Positions 10,326 through 23,886 of a stretch of 64,000 bases of DNA are shown one piece after another. The DNA lies in NCBI GenBank assembly GCA_020746875.1, contig JAGTJL010000036.1:62001-126000 (forward strand), given 5' to 3'. Below the pieces are notes generated by a model. It was not told where the DNA came from. It searched no databases and worked only from the letters and a program-made list of their open reading frames with translations. Every line of letters begins with the position of its first letter. The first letter of the stretch is position 1. The stretch comes from Rhexocercosporidium sp. MPI-PUGE-AT-0058 (lineage: Eukaryota; Ascomycota; Leotiomycetes; Helotiales). The position numbers were made by a program, and so were the translations under genes.

Positions 10326-13300
10326 TTTGGGGAGGGGTTGGAAGGGAAAGGGGATATGGGGGGAAAGCTTGTTTTGATGTTGGGAACCGGAGGGCGAGGA
10401 GGCTGATGGGTGGAGGGATGAGGCTGACGATGAGTATTGACACGTGATTGCTTTTCGTTCGTACATTATTTTCTATGTTTGCATAGAAGAGCCAGGATCT
10501 TGGCAGAGAGTATGCAACCTCTTGTTTATTTTCTTGCTGATGTGCGTGCTTTTGTCTTTCAGTAGTCAGGCTTGTCCAAAGCAGTGTGTATATCACATGT
10601 GAGTCACGTTACTTGCAAAAAGAAAGTTTAAAAGTCCGTTCATAACTCTACTGTACGCAGGTAGAGTGTCTCCAATCTTGTCCAAATCCAACATTGCACA
10701 ACTCAGCCATGCAAAACGCCAAAACCGCAAAATTCCTAGACAAGTGTCACCAAAGCCCTCAAATTTGTCAAAACCCATCACATGTCCTCCCAACCATGCG
10801 GCCTGAACCAGCTCACCTCGCTTGCCTGCCGATCCCACCTTCGGGTCAGAATGTAAAGCCAACGAATTCGATAGCTCACAAAAGCAAACGCATTAACCCC
10901 ATAACGCCAGTGTCCAGTCGTGGCTGTCTCACTACGGTACGACTTATGCAATAAAACGGCACTGGCACCATCAAGCCATTCCTCGGCCCAAGTTGCCGAA
11001 ACAAGGTCTCTGGTCTCACCACTTTGATGGATGATCGGGCGGGAATGATGCATATATGTGTATTTCCGGCGGGTTTGTGAAAAAGACCCAGTCGTATGGA
11101 CGGGAAGGAAGAGTCCAAGCTGTCAGATGAGATGTCGAGCGACTCCTCAGAAAGCCATCCAGTCTAAGTCTTACGAGTAGGATCTCAAAACCGCACTGAA
11201 TCCTCCTCATCCTCCTGCAGAGGAACCGTCCGAACGAAGGATCATACATGTCTTGCTCTAAGATCGAGCAATCGTGTCGATCGATCTATCTAGAAGCAGC
11301 ACAGCGCTCAAACGAGACGGATTTTGATGTCGCCTACTCGCTTAAAAGAAGGACAGCGATACGACTCTCACTCCCATTAACAAATCAACGCGAAAAGCAG
11401 AGCACTGAATCATGAACGATTGAAATGTACCAGTACGGTACTGGAAATACAATAGCTTCAGGGCAAGGGCGGGGTGATAACGACGCTGCTATCGATAAGC
11501 TGCATGCAGGTCGATAGCGCTGATGCTGACCGTCCGTCATCCTTCCTGTGGTGGTGAGGTGCATGCGACTCCAGCCCATCCCAGCCGACCTCAGCCTTCC
11601 ACATTCCGTTTGGCTGTCTAGCACCCTCCAAGACTCCAACAGCGAGTCGCCATGGCCCCCGCGATTCCCGGCCTCCTGTTTGCTTGTCTGCTTTTCAAGT
11701 CTCCTTCTGTCTGCCATCGGCTAATAAATCCGGGTTCAAGGCCACGCTACGCTTTGACACAAAAACCTAATGCACAACAGATCTGACATGTTTTGACCTT
11801 TGCCACTAGTTCCCTCGCCACGCTCCCGATCCCCCATCCCATCCCCAAGAACATTCATGCGTTGGAAGCACGCACAGATGTTTGTGATTCCAGCGATCGT
11901 CCTTCCCTCCCCTTCCCATGAAGCAAGGAAACAAGGACACGGAAAATACTTTCTTTCCGGGTCCTGGGTTGGGGCCTGGGAAACGCCTTATCCCGATTCC
12001 CGTCAAGTGTCAAGTCACGCACGGGGGCTCAAAAAGGCTTGGAAGAGCGGTGAAGATAGAACGTTGTGTAAGGAGAGGGACAACGCGCGGATACCGACGT
12101 GGTTTGACTTCGGCTGTTGGTGTGTCTTTTTCGAGCTTATGCTGCAAATGGTGTCGATTTTGGCTTTGGGGGCAGGAAGAGGCTTCGTGCGTGCAGTGCA
12201 GGAAAGCTAGATGCAACGGGTGCTGTACAGGACATGAGGCGATGGCATGGCGGCTCACAGTGTAGATAGGGTCTGTCCAGATTTTTGAGGAAGAGCAACT
12301 GTTTCCGAGGGGCTGGGCTTACGGTACTGGAAGAGACTTTGCAATTGGCTTTTGTTTCGCGATTAGTGATGCAGGTGATGTGAAGGAAACTTCCATGTTA
12401 AGGTTTGCAGGCCTGCTGAGCAGGCCTTCGCTGACGACAGGATTATGTTCTCTTACAGATACCCAAATGGTGAGACGAGGCACAGCAAAGTCAGATAAAG
12501 ATGTGATAGTGGAAAGTTTAAATCTGGAAGCTAAGTGGTTGGGTGGTGGGGATCAGTCGTTCGGATGCTCGGATGTCCAGGAAGTCCTGTGGATGGTCGC
12601 TCGCCGTCGATGCACAAGGCTGAGTTCTAGAGTTGCTTTGAAATCGTTGATTTCCATAGGTTACCTATGAGCTCGATCATCCTCTCACCTGCCCTTGATT
12701 TTGATCATGTAGCAGAATTAACTCGCAACCTCCTCGACATGGCGTGTTGATAACGACAACATTGAGCTTTTACCGAGAAACGTAGTTCTCTACCAGTTCC
12801 ATAATCTAGAAAGTCTGTTTCTGGGAGGATCCGAGGTCCAAAATAGAAGTTACTCGATCTGTTGCCAAATCGACTTAAAAACCTTAGCCACTTGATGCGA
12901 TAACCGTAAAAGAAGCCTTCGATCGTGTCAAATGGCCCCCCTTTTCTGACGTCGCTTATTTACACTCGCTTGACGAGACCTACAAACAATGGTCTTCACA
13001 TCATAGCACGACTTAAGATCCAATAAACAACAACACTAAGAGAAAATACTCGTATTTACCGACGCGCGACATACTAAAAGACCGATCTAGACCTCACGGT
13101 CCTATGATGGCATCTCCTCCTAACAACGGGACCGAACAATCACTAACTCAAACCGTTTGGCCTAGTCCAACAACGAACTGGGAAACTCGGCAGTTCTGTG
13201 AGACCGGCGTAATTTTCGCCCAGTCCGAGGATTATCTGGATAGAGACCTGTTTGATAGCTACTTACTTTAGCTGGACAGGAACGCGCGCGGGAGGTAGAC

Positions 13301-13811
13301 TTTGTTACCATCCTCGCTTATGCTCGTTGTCCTTGAGTTGTGATTTAGGGGTAGGAGAATTAAGCGAGGTATCGTGGAGTCAACATCTTCGATCACCCAA
13401 GGATATTTCCGGTACTCGGTTAAAGCTAGGTGGCTACGATACCAATGAAATACTGAGATGCGTCACTGCATTCTGAGATTTGACCATGAAATACGGTTCA
13501 GGTCAGAGACGAGAAGTACCCCTCCTGATGTCGTTGTCTGGGTCCCAATTCAAGCACCAGAAAGCAACGTTCCAACAACCCCCAGAAAGTAAAGATTTGG
13601 AACGGCCGTACTTCCATACCCCCATGATCAACGTTAGTAATGCCATCTGATCAACGAACGGAGAATTCCTCATCGCCAATTAATCTGTCACACAGAACAG
13701 AACAGCATCTTCCGCCCAGCCTCCCGCTTCGAGTCCCGGAATTCAAAAGCCATCCCCAGCCGAGAATTACTCAAACTTCCTTCTTCCTCCTTACTTCGAG
13801 GCGACCGGAAT

Positions 13812-13838
13812 GCGAAGCGAAGCGAAGCGAAGCGAAGC
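13812..13838. repeat. (GCGAA)5 pentanucleotide microsatellite
   Basis: Five perfect GCGAA units in tandem, followed by GCC. The unit is not a multiple of three and the site is not in a supported gene. Confidence 0.95.
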
Positions 13839-14761
13839 CAGTCTTGCACGATGTTATGTTAGACGGTACTAGTATTGTACCACTCCTCATTAGACTTCGC
13901 CACCCTAATGTGATGGGACAGGGTGATAGTCGGTTGAGCAGTTACTGTCGATGGACGCGCTGCAGCGCAGTGCAAGTCTTCGGCTCCCTCACTTCTCCAC
14001 TAACTCACGCAGTACACAGTAATCGTACCGCCAGTGATGCAGCAACATGACTCTCCTCCCATTATCCAACCATCTTGCTCAGACTCAGATACTTCCCCGG
14101 ATACTTCCCTACTTCACTCACATTGACTTTCCCATGCCTCTGCGTCGCATACTCGTCCAGCCACGAATCAGAAAGTTCAACGAATGGCATCTCAAGAGAA
14201 CCAACCGCATCAGCTGACGCGCATATACAAGTGTGCTTTTCACGGTAGAGTACATGGTGCTCGTGCTAGCAACGTGTTGGAGGATAGACGGTTGAAGAAA
14301 AGTGGAGCTCTTACTTCTGCATCTCCTCTCCGTCCAGCCCACCAACCAACCAAACAACCAACACTGCCGACAACAGCCAATGATCTAGTCCCAAGATCTA
14401 CAAACCTACACCGAAATCCAAAACTCTCAAAACCTGCTTTCTCCCATCTCTCTAGCCAAAGAACGGAAAGGTGCGATTGGTATTTCAACATGCAAGCCGT
14501 GCCGAGTAGCATCCACATATGCACAAGGCTGAATCTAGGGTATCTGCATCTCCACCTGCCACCTCGTGATTGGATGGGATGAACGCCTAGTACTGCATAC
14601 CTTTCATTCAGTCCAGTCCAGGTAAGCCTAGAAAATGGAAATCTAGGTTCTGGAAGCCAATCAGCCCCGCAGGTAACTTAATTCCACTGATTAGATGTTG
14701 CGGGATTTTGCTGATTCGTCACTCACACCCACCTTCCTTACATTTTGGAGTAGTGGGAGGA

Positions 14762-14782
14762 AGTGAGTGAGTGAGTGAGTGA
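14762..14782. repeat. (AGTG)5 tetranucleotide microsatellite
   Basis: Five AGTG units on the plus strand; a second GTGAGTGA-type patch occurs at about 15230. Confidence 0.95.
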
Positions 14783-15000
14783 CATCGCTCTTCCCATCCC
14801 TCAATTCTGATTCGCGCTGAAGCCTGGGCGTAATGATGCGTAATAATTTTCAGCGTGAGGGGTGGGGTGCGTTGATTGGATGAGAGGGAATCAGTGAGTG
14901 GGAAGGTAGGAAATGTAAGGCGAGACGAGGCGGACGGTGGCGTTTGCTGTGGGCGAATCATCTTCATGTGGATGCAGCTGCAGAGTAACCACCACTACCA

Positions 15001-15046
15001 TGCTGTGCTGTGCTGTGATGTGGTGCGATGGATGGATGGATGGATG
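15001..15046. repeat. Compound microsatellite (TGCTG)n and (GATG)n
   Basis: Three TGCTG units (15001-15016) are followed at about 15027 by five GATG units. Both lie in the same gene-poor stretch as the AGTG and GCGAA arrays. Confidence 0.9.
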
Positions 15047-16561
15047 CGGTGCGATGTACGGTTTATCTGCTGTGTGAGCTGTTCTTGTTGTTATCGGGGA
15101 GGGGTGCAGGACAGGGAGGGAAAGGTAATTTGGGGAGGGAAGTCGGGAGAGACCATCCAGCCGCTGATGCAAAATAGATGACAGGAGACAAGAGATATGA
15201 CAGGACAAGGGAGAGCGCACGGGATAATTGAGTGAGTGATGTTTTGTTTCGTTTTCCATTCAGCTCGATTCGCCACCCCCTCCGCGGTGGGGAGGAGGTT
15301 TTGGTTTTGGGAAATTGAGGAATACAGCTGCAGCCTGCAGGCAGGTAGATATGCAGCCTTGGGCATGTGTGATGGTTGTGTGACCAGGACTCGGGGAGAT
15401 TGGGGGGCATGGGCTTCGGTGTGGTTGATGGCTATCTGGGTAAATACGAGAGAAATGAAGGAGTCGGTCGTACCGGCATGATTAGTGTATGGGAAATATA
15501 TTGAAGTGTAGTTTGGTTTCATATGATGCAAGCGGTGATATCACGTATGTTGCATTTTTATGTGACAGTAGGCAAGCTGTGATGTGAATCGATAATGTAT
15601 TGATTTTCTGAGTATCTGGCTCGAACACGAGGCCAATTCATCCATGTCCTCATAATGTAGATAGATATCTGTATATCGTTCCAACATGTGCAGACTTAGT
15701 CTGCACAAACGTATTGTGTTTGACGAGGCCACTCGAAGAGTGGAAAGGTCGGAGTAAAATAAACTGTGCCCAAAGCTAAAACAAGCCGGCGACAGATAGA
15801 AAGAGACAGACATACACCTTGTCTAACCCATATCCAATGAGAAGAAACACCTATGTAGGTAGAGAGAAGAAAGAAGGGAAAACATGGACATCTAAAGTGT
15901 GACTCCGTCTTCGCTGCAAATGCTTCATAACCCAACCCGCCCCGGAGCATGCCAGCTCGACCCAAACCCGTCTCGACGCCATACAAATTGATAACAGGGA
16001 GAACATGATTAAATAAATAAGATTTCTTCTTTCCACCCTTTCGCTGCAAAAAAAGAAAGAATAAGAAAAACAACCATTTGTTTGATTCTCTCCCTTTTAA
16101 AGCTACCAGCCCAGTGCGCCTTGCTTGATAAACATGAAGCAAAATAAGGAAAACGTAAAATAAGATGTGTACAGGATTATATAACGACATGAGTGGTAGG
16201 AGAAGACGAGATTTTCCGAAGACAGGCAGTGTCTTTTTTCTCGCTTTTTGTCGAAGGCCGTCCACGGCTCGATGGGTTGGGTATTTGTCCTTGGTTCGTG
16301 AATCATCCACGGAAGTGGTGATGTGTATCCCTATGGGTCGATGTATGCTTACCACAGAGGCGGTGCCTCATGGTCAAGTCCTGGAAGTGGGACGTGAGTC
16401 CAAGTGGGTCTGAAAGAATGGGGATCCAGTGTCCTGTGTTTACCACTGAAGTCCGGGGGAAATTTCCAAGCGGAAGCTGAAGAGACAGACAAGCTAGAGT
16501 GGCGAGACAACTAACAAGTTCGCAACCAGTCACACTATAGAAGGAAAGGGAGGAAGACCTC

Positions 16562-18090
16562 TTACCAGACATGTCTCATGTACTGGTTGTGATGAGGGGA
16601 ATAGAGAGCAGGGTAGGAGGGGTAGACAGCTGGCGCTGGGTGGACATGAACAGCCTGGAGGTGCTCAAACTGGTGGTCATATGGGTTGCCCCAATATTGC
16701 ATCCAAGGATTTGGTTTGGCTGGCTGTCCCCACGGGTTCCCTTGAAATTCCTGGAGAGGAAGAACGTATGCTGGTTGTTGTACAAACGGAGCCGGATTAG
16801 CTGGCCGTGGAATATGTTGTGGTGCGTCTCGGTTGTTGCTGTTGATGTTGATGTTGTTCGTTGTTTCGAAACACTCTTGGTCCTCCAGCTCTGGAGAGCC
16901 CTCGCGGGAATCATAGCCAGAATCGGAACCGGATTCAGATCTGGATTCTGAGTCGGAATCGGAAAGGGTGGAGCAGGAACCGGTGAGGGATCCTTCGTCG
17001 GACATGATCGATCCAACGTCAGACAACGATTCATACTCATCAATGGGAGAAGAAAGGGGAGACGTAGGTGGTGATAGGAGTTGTTGAGGGGCCGAGAAGT
17101 GGACACATTCAATGATCCGCTGTTTCAATTCGCTGACGGTGATCCTGTTCTCTGGGTTGCGCTCAAAGATCATGCCAAGAATCTCGTTCAACTCATCGGA
17201 CAGCGGCAGAATGGTCTTCAAGAAATTACGGTTCCTGGTGAAAGCCTTATATGTGGAATCCTCAGCGGAAGCTTGTTTCCATGGATTACGGCCACATGTA
17301 AGATTGACGAGAATGACACCCAGGGACCATATGTCGTTTGGCGCGCATCGGTATGATGCACTCCTTGAAGATTGATCCAGACATTCTGTGGGAGGGAGAG
17401 AACGGTTAGTGGCTGAAGGGGGGAGTATGGGGATAAACAAGAGGGCCTACCTGGGCTCATGTAGAAGGTCGATCCGCATCCATGGTCCTCGGACTCGGAA
17501 TCTGTCGTTGCAAGGCCAAAGTCTGCAAGCAAAACCTGGCTTCCTGAGTGGGACACCAAAATGTTCTCCGGTTTGAGGTCCCTGTGGTAGATTCCCAAAC
17601 GGTGGCAGTGTTCCACGGCATTCAAGATTTGAAGAAATGCCTGACGAACAAGAGCATCATTGCTAACGTACCTACCCCGTTCGGTGATGTTTGAGAAGAG
17701 ATCTCCTTCGGGGCAGTATTCCAAGACAACATAGGTACATTCCGGATCATCCACAATCTTCAGCATCGAAACTATGTTAGGGTGTGCTGAGGCTGCGTAA
17801 TGAAGCTGGATTTCCCTGGACTGGAATTCCCGCTGTCTTCTATCCAAAGGTTCTCCATTGGCGTTGGTTTTGCTCAAAGCCTTTACGGCATACCAGGTTT
17901 GGGTGAGGTGGTCGATAGCTGAATAGACAACGCCATAGGCGCCCGTCCCCAGGACTCCCTTTAACTCCAAAGACGGTCCAAGGAATATACCTATTCTCGA
18001 TTCAGGTGTGGGTGGGCACCGTGAAGCTTGTTGACTTTGTGGTGGTGGTGATGGTGGCGGTGTAATCTGACCATGGAACGTATTATGCAT
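16562..18090 (-). CDS. Ran1/Pat1- and Vhs1/Sks1-type serine/threonine kinase, 487 aa
   Basis: Two exons, 18090-17451 and 17385-16562, with a 65-nt intron that splits the activation-loop end (YMSP|ECLDQ). Kinase features: glycine loop GTGAYGVV at 48-55, Lys70 in AVK, HRDLKPEN with Asp171, DFG at 190-192, GCGSTFYMSPE, then DIWSLGVILVNL. The C-terminal third is low complexity: an acidic Ser/Asp/Glu run (SDSDSESRSESGSD), then Asn- and Pro/His/Tyr-rich sequence. Relatives in yeasts (Ran1/Pat1, Vhs1, Sks1) control the nutrient-dependent switch to meiosis, glucose response and morphogenesis; a similar role here is inference. The stop TAA overlaps a TCTG-GTAAGA donor-like site, so a different C-terminal exon is possible. 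The 5 kb upstream region has no gene and may hold a long leader. Confidence 0.9.
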
Positions 18091-21000
18091 GGCAAAAATG
18101 AAAACCGAAGCTCAAATGTCCTGTGGAAGATGGGATCCTATGTCTGACTGGTCCAACAGTAAGAAAAGAAAACGGCCTTCTCGGGAAATGGTCTGGGTCC
18201 TGATGTCGCCTGGTGGTAGTTGTTGATTAGAGTATAGTCGTCGAGTCGTCGCAAGAAGTCTGGGTAGACAAGTGGAGAAGAAGGTGGAGGAGAGCGACGG
18301 CGAGAGAGTCGTAAAGGAAGAGGAAGTGGAAGTCGTGAAGGTTGAAGAGAGAGATGTTTGGGAGGTCAACGTGGTGGTGGTGGTTGTAGTGAATAATTAT
18401 TGAAGTCGAAGCGGGGGCAGACTAACTAATATGACGATTCGGTAGTTAGGCGGCCAGTGCTACTGGACGTGGACTCACTCGCACTTGACGACTGACGACA
18501 GGGGATGGGATACCAGGTAGGGCGGGCGATGGATGGCAAGTGAAAATAGTGGTGGGCTTGGGGCGGGCTTCGCACCGACTGATTATTTAGCGTTACTCCG
18601 TTGAGACGGCCCATACACGGTCTCTCCACTACTACTGAGTGGACCAGCATCTCAGGAGAAGAACCATTATTGATTGGAAGCTCCGGCCATAACCCTGCAA
18701 CCATGTTCAGAGGAAGAAAAGCCAGGCCCTCTTCATGATCCCAGTCCCCAGTCACACGCATGCCCCATCCATACTGCTTTCGATTTCGAACGGAAAATAG
18801 CTGGAAGGATGCATGGGCCAGCCATCCTTCCCTGCATCCACACTACTTCTCCGTCTGTGCTGCCGTGGTGCAAGACAGCAAGTCTGCAGAGCAGCCAGAG
18901 CTGGGCAAGAGTAGGGGTTAGATGGGTGGTTAGGTCAAGCTACTGCAGCAAGCAACCTCAATCCTTTGCACGTCGAGACCCGTAAGAGACTGCTGCAGCC
19001 TACTACAGCTGGGTGGGTCATGTCATGGGTCGGAGTCAGAGGGGATTCGAGCAGAGCTCCCGAAGGCCATATGAGTGGCTGTTCCAACCGGCCCACGGGC
19101 TGTTTGCGTATTGCTGTGGCGCTGGACTTCACAGTTGTCGCCTTGCCTGAGAGAGTGCTCTACCTACCAACGGGCTGGTGGTCGCATGAATTTGGCTGTC
19201 AGACTCCCAGACATCTGAGACCGGCCACCGATCACTCACAGATCAGCAACGGCCCATGAAATGATGAGACCAAGTGACGCTCGTCTCTTTCGCCTCGCCC
19301 TCTTGCAGCACATCTTGCCTCGTGGCTCCCAGCGATCAATGCGAGCATCGTCTTGTTTGCTCAGAGTGTCCCGCGCCTTGATTGGTTGTAATCCTTTCTC
19401 ACCCAACAGCGAGAGGTGCTTCAATAATATTTCTCTTACCCACTCCGGGTCATCCCAGGCTTCTCTCATCTTCTGCAGATCCGAGGCCAGGACGCAACAG
19501 GCATGGTGTGCATGGATGGGGAATTGCACGCTGCATCGTGATGTGTCAGTCATCACCACCACGAGCTGGGTGGACCACAGCGAAAGGAGGATCTTCACGA
19601 AACGGTGTGGCCAATCTCCGATCGCATCCTTCCAGAGAGGGCCATGGAAGCCGAAGCCAGCAGAGTTCAACGAATCAGCAGGGCGTAGGAGCCTTTGCCC
19701 TGGCTCATATGGCAGATGGGCCAAGTGACCTCTTCGCTGCTGCGCCCGAAGCCTGCGACAGCCCCGGTAGTGAAGGATATTCTCGAATCTCCAGTTTTTT
19801 CAGTGAAGAGCCAATTACTGACCATCATGGCCGATGAGGCTGTCCTCGAGGCTTGATCATCGGTATGATTCGCTGAGCGGGCTGCGATTGTGACAGTGGC
19901 GCTAAGTGGTGCATCGGTGGCGGGCAAAAACGAGATGCAGAGCCAAGGATGCAAGGATGCAAAAATTAAGGCGAATTAGATTTCCGAGGAAAGACAAAAA
20001 GGCGGGTCTGACGCAGAAAAGCAATATCTGTGGGGGGTGAGACATCGAAGCTAGATGTTTATTGGATTAGATGCCGTGGTTTAGGTGAAGACTTCTTTCC
20101 TCACTTGACCATACAGGGCTAGGTTCTGTCACTGGGCCTTGGAACAACTCATCATAACAACCATCCACTAGACTTCCTCTCGGCGAATGAGAGCGCTTGG
20201 AATATGTATGGCCACTTTGTTTCCACCTACCGAGTCCACACCATCTCGGCATCACAGCCTCGCAGAAAAAGCTGCATCACCTTTAAGCTTGCGTAAAACT
20301 GCGTAATATCAGCTGGAGAGGCGGGGCTTGGACACTCTGCTAGTTGCCTAGTAGGGCCTCAGCCATCGCGATTCTACACCACACACCAGCAAAAACTACA
20401 GCTGGTGTAGTGTGTACGCCCAAGATCCGCAGTATCCTTCTCATCCGAAGAAATATCTCGAATCCTCCTCCTGCCTGCCAGCCTTCCCTCGTACCGCCGT
20501 TTCCGGCCAAGATCATCTCCTCGTAACATCTGGGTCCGGCTCAGGCGTGCAGAAAATAGAAACGTAAACCTAGGGAATGCAACCCTACAGTAGGGCGGCC
20601 GGCAAACTGTTCAGCCGTCCAAAGCCGTTGCCCAAAAACATCCATCAAACCAAACCAAACCGTGTAAAGATTCCCCAATAAAGGCCTTTCAAATCAGCCC
20701 CTGAAACTCACCGCCAGTCCAACCGCAACAAATGCAGCGGGCCAACTAACCCAAAATAAACATTTTCCAGACGCCCTAAATCATCCGAATCAATCGCAAT
20801 CTCAGACTCTTATCGATATGCACCGTAGAAATAGTTATATTAACTATTGATTGGACGTCTGTGGGTCGTCATCCCGCGGCACGCCTGTACACTGAACGGG
20901 AAGAGGTTTTGCAATTGTACCTAGTACCGTCGCAGTATTGGAAATTTGGTAGGTTAGTACCTCCGAGAAAGACTATTGTGCGGCAGACGCTGGAATCTAG

Positions 21001-23172
21001 ATGTAACTCTGTGGGTTTGAGGAAGCACGAAGGAAGAAGGAAGGGTGGTGGGCATGGTGGCAAAGGCTTGTTTTGAAATGTTAGCGACACTTCAGAAGTT
21101 GCTGCGAAGATATTCGCTTGTCTTCACTAGCCTGGATTAAGGCTATTCCGTGATCTAAGCGAATCTAATTCCAGCCTCACCCAATCCAGGTCTCGCTTGC
21201 AGACACAGCAGACTAAACTCACCCCTTTTCCCTCCCACAGCATTGTGCAAGTACACAAACGCCCGTCTCACTGCATCGCATCCAACGCATTTACCAAAAT
21301 ATACTTCCTTCTTTTCCACAGCAGTAGCCTCATTTCGCCATAGCCCCATCCAGCCCTGGCCTCCTCGTTCGTCATAATAGCTGCATCAATCTACAAGTAC
21401 TCTACAGCGTTTCTCCAGACACACCATCAAAGGCCGACACAGAATCGTCCAAATGCGACAAAATTTGCATTTCCCCGCCCGGCGAAACGACAAGATTGTC
21501 TATCGCCACTCGCTTCCGGCTCAATTCTGCCCAAACGCCAGCGTACCCATAACCTATGTCTCAAACATGCCCATAGCCTTTTCGCTTGCTCGATCACAGA
21601 ACCCCAGCCTTGTCAGTCTCGTCTGGTCTTTGTCCTCCCAACGGTTTTGCACTGGGCCGAAACAACCCATCTTGCAGCCTTGCTAGACAGCAACCAGGCC
21701 AAGTAATAGAGTTATGTGCAGGCCTGTGACTCTGTTGCAAATCCTGCAGTGCGGAAGAGCGTAACCAGGATTTAAAAAAAAAAAATATAAAAAAAGACAG
21801 GAACGGATGCTTGCTCAGCGCCGTGCTTAACTTTGTCATTGCGTCGTTTGCGCAGAGAAGGAAGCATGAAGCTATTTCCAACAACTTGGGGGTGGTTGGG
21901 CGCCACATGTTGATTTATCGCTCATCGCCGGCAAATTGCGGGGTGGATGGCACTGGATGCACGTCGGAAGCATCATGATGACGCCGGTGTCTCCTGCCAT
22001 ACCTTCCCCACGGCACAGGAATAGATGATGTCGTGGATCTGTGCCCTTCTGGCGGCTACATTCATGCCCAAGCGGGCGCCTCGCGATTTGAAGCGCGGCC
22101 TCTTCGCATTCCTTGCGTATGTTCCTACCATTATCCCGATGCCCGTCATCTCCGGGACCAAATTAAGTTCTCTTAAAATTCTTCCGATTTCTGAGTTTGT
22201 TTCTCGTTGAGTTTGTTTCCAGAGTGTAAGGAGGGCAGTGTCTCCATTCTGGGCTCTGGAAACTTTTCGGTGTTGAGTGACGAAGACAAGTCCACCTTGC
22301 AGCCAAAGAAGGTTTGCGGCCTGACCATGAGCGTGGCATCTGTGGGTCCGTGAATTTACTTTTATTTATGGCACTTCTATTTGTTCTTACTTTCGAGCGA
22401 TCCTAAATCACAAGGAATGCCTGGGACTTCAACATTCGTCATTTTGATTTGAGAAACGTTTACAAGTGCAGGACTTCTCGCGTTCTAACTTTCTCTTGGT
22501 TTTGGTATCTGCAATGCAAACTCTCAACTTCATACGAGCAGGAGAGTTACTTCAAGTAATTTCAGCTCGCAATAGTAACACTCTTCACTTCAACACACAG
22601 CGACGAGGCTGGGCCAAATTCTCTCTGAATCTAAAAAAAAATATTGATTCGTTTATTCGCTTCTCCAACCGGAAAGACCCATCATCGCCAAAAATCGCAA
22701 AAGAGGTTCAGTGCTGAGGTCAGCAAACGTGGTTTCAGTACAGCATCACACTCAGCCCCCATATCACGACCATGATGCTCTCTCCTAATATCTATTCATC
22801 CCACCCAAACACCTGGACGAGAAGAGAGAAGTTTCACCTCCACTCCTATTACATACAGATGCTGTAGGCGCTGAAACAAGCATAACCTCGTCTATCGGAA
22901 AGCTTAGCCATTCCCGTCCCGGAATTTCCCAGCGCGCTGACGATTCTGACGTGAGAGATCTTCGCTGATTTGCTAGACTCGATAGCTGTGCCAGCACATC
23001 GCGTTTGTTATGTGAGCGTGTCGCGACTATTCAGCCAGCCAGCGTGTCACACACGCAGCATATCTGTGCTGGATACTCCCGAATAAGTGATCTACATGTC
23101 CTCCAAGTCTTGTATCATGTCTATGAATTGTGTCTCTGTAAGAAAGCGATCTTCATCATTAGCACCACAACG
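18091..23172. other. Gene-poor stretch of about 5 kb upstream of the kinase
   Basis: Lies between the divergent starts of the kinase (-) and the proline-rich gene (+). Open frames on both strands at 19236-19837 overlap one another and have no homology-like features; the minus one has only a TTG start. A/T runs occur at about 21772-21800 (13 A, then TATAAAAAAA). Position and length suit a long, possibly intron-bearing regulatory leader of the kinase gene, but nothing in the sequence proves this. Confidence 0.5.
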
Positions 23173-23886
23173 ATGTCGAGTCCTTTATCATTCTCCGCCT
23201 TCCTCCCTCTGACCTCACCTTTTCCCAATCTCCTCGCCCTTAAATTACCAACTCCTACACCAAAGAAATCCAAGATATCGGCACCTTCGAATCCAGAACT
23301 CTTGACGCCAGATCCAGAACCACAGTCTAGATCGCAGGAAGAGATGTCGGCTTTCGCCTTTCAGCCCTACGTGATGGCGTCTCAATTACCAGTGTACTCG
23401 TCCCCACCACCGATTTACAAACCGTCCACGCTCAGTTTCCAGCAATCCCCTCTAGGCTCACATCCTTTACCTGAGCTCCCACCGCCACCACCATCATACA
23501 AACGCTCCCCCTCCCCCACTCCATCCAGCATCTCGCAACCCTCACTCCATGAGCTCCCAAAGTACACACCACGGGTAGCCTCGACACCTACCACCACACC
23601 CAAGCCAAAGTCCAACCCAAATCTAAACACCTGGGCAGCATGGAATCCGTGGAATTGGACTTCTGCGTCAGAGAGGAATCAGTGTACTGCTACTACCGGA
23701 GGAAGTACTGGGAGGGGAAGGAATCCTATGGCTGGCCGTGCTGGAGCCGAGCTGGATGCTTGCGAGCAGTACGAGATTGATCAAAGGGCGTCGAGAGAAC
23801 GGCGGGAGAGCGAGGATGGCGAGTCGTGTTGTGGGTGCTTCTGGGCTGGGCCACCTATGCCGATGGCTTCTTATTACGTGTTTTGA
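23173..23886 (+). CDS. Proline-rich protein of unknown function, 237 aa
   Basis: Single open frame from the ATG at 23173 (ACAACG-ATG context, beginning MSSPLSFSAFLPL); earlier in-frame codons back to 23005 lack an ATG and look like leader. The first two thirds are Pro/Ser-rich with proline clusters (LPELPPPPPSYK and similar) of the kind bound by SH3 or WW domains. Then comes WAAWNPWNW, a Gly/Arg patch, an acidic helix (ELDACEQYEIDQRASRERRESED) and a cysteine-bearing end, CCGCFWAGPP. No signal peptide, no membrane span. I do not recognise the family. The CCGC near the C-terminus could be lipidated or bind metal, but that is speculation. Confidence 0.6.
   Translation: MSSPLSFSAFLPLTSPFPNLLALKLPTPTPKKSKISAPSNPELLTPDPEPQSRSQEEMSAFAFQPYVMASQLPVYSSPPPIYKPSTLSFQQSPLGSHPLPELPPPPPSYKRSPSPTPSSISQPSLHELPKYTPRVASTPTTTPKPKSNPNLNTWAAWNPWNWTSASERNQCTATTGGSTGRGRNPMAGRAGAELDACEQYEIDQRASRERRESEDGESCCGCFWAGPPMPMASYYVF

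Larger units (their letters stand above)
10326..16561. other. Gene-poor stretch of about 6.2 kb with microsatellites
   Basis: No open frame here looks like protein; the longest (11800-12210 on +, 13640-14050 on +, 15091-15531 on -) are basic, Pro/Ser/His-rich and lack domain signals. The part from 13.8 to 15.3 kb is dense in short tandem repeats. It is bounded by the 5' end of minus-strand genes on the left and the 3' end of the Ran1-like kinase on the right. It may therefore hold a long 3' UTR, a non-coding RNA, or nothing transcribed. Confidence 0.5.

Noticed and set aside
11800..12265. Plus-strand frames of 115-136 codons
   Set aside because: Basic, Pro/Ser-rich random-looking composition, three frames open at once, no leader or conserved feature.
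19236..19837. Overlapping open frames of 150-162 codons on both strands
   Set aside because: They are mutual shadows. The minus frame begins only at TTG, neither has domain-like sequence, and no splice partners were found.
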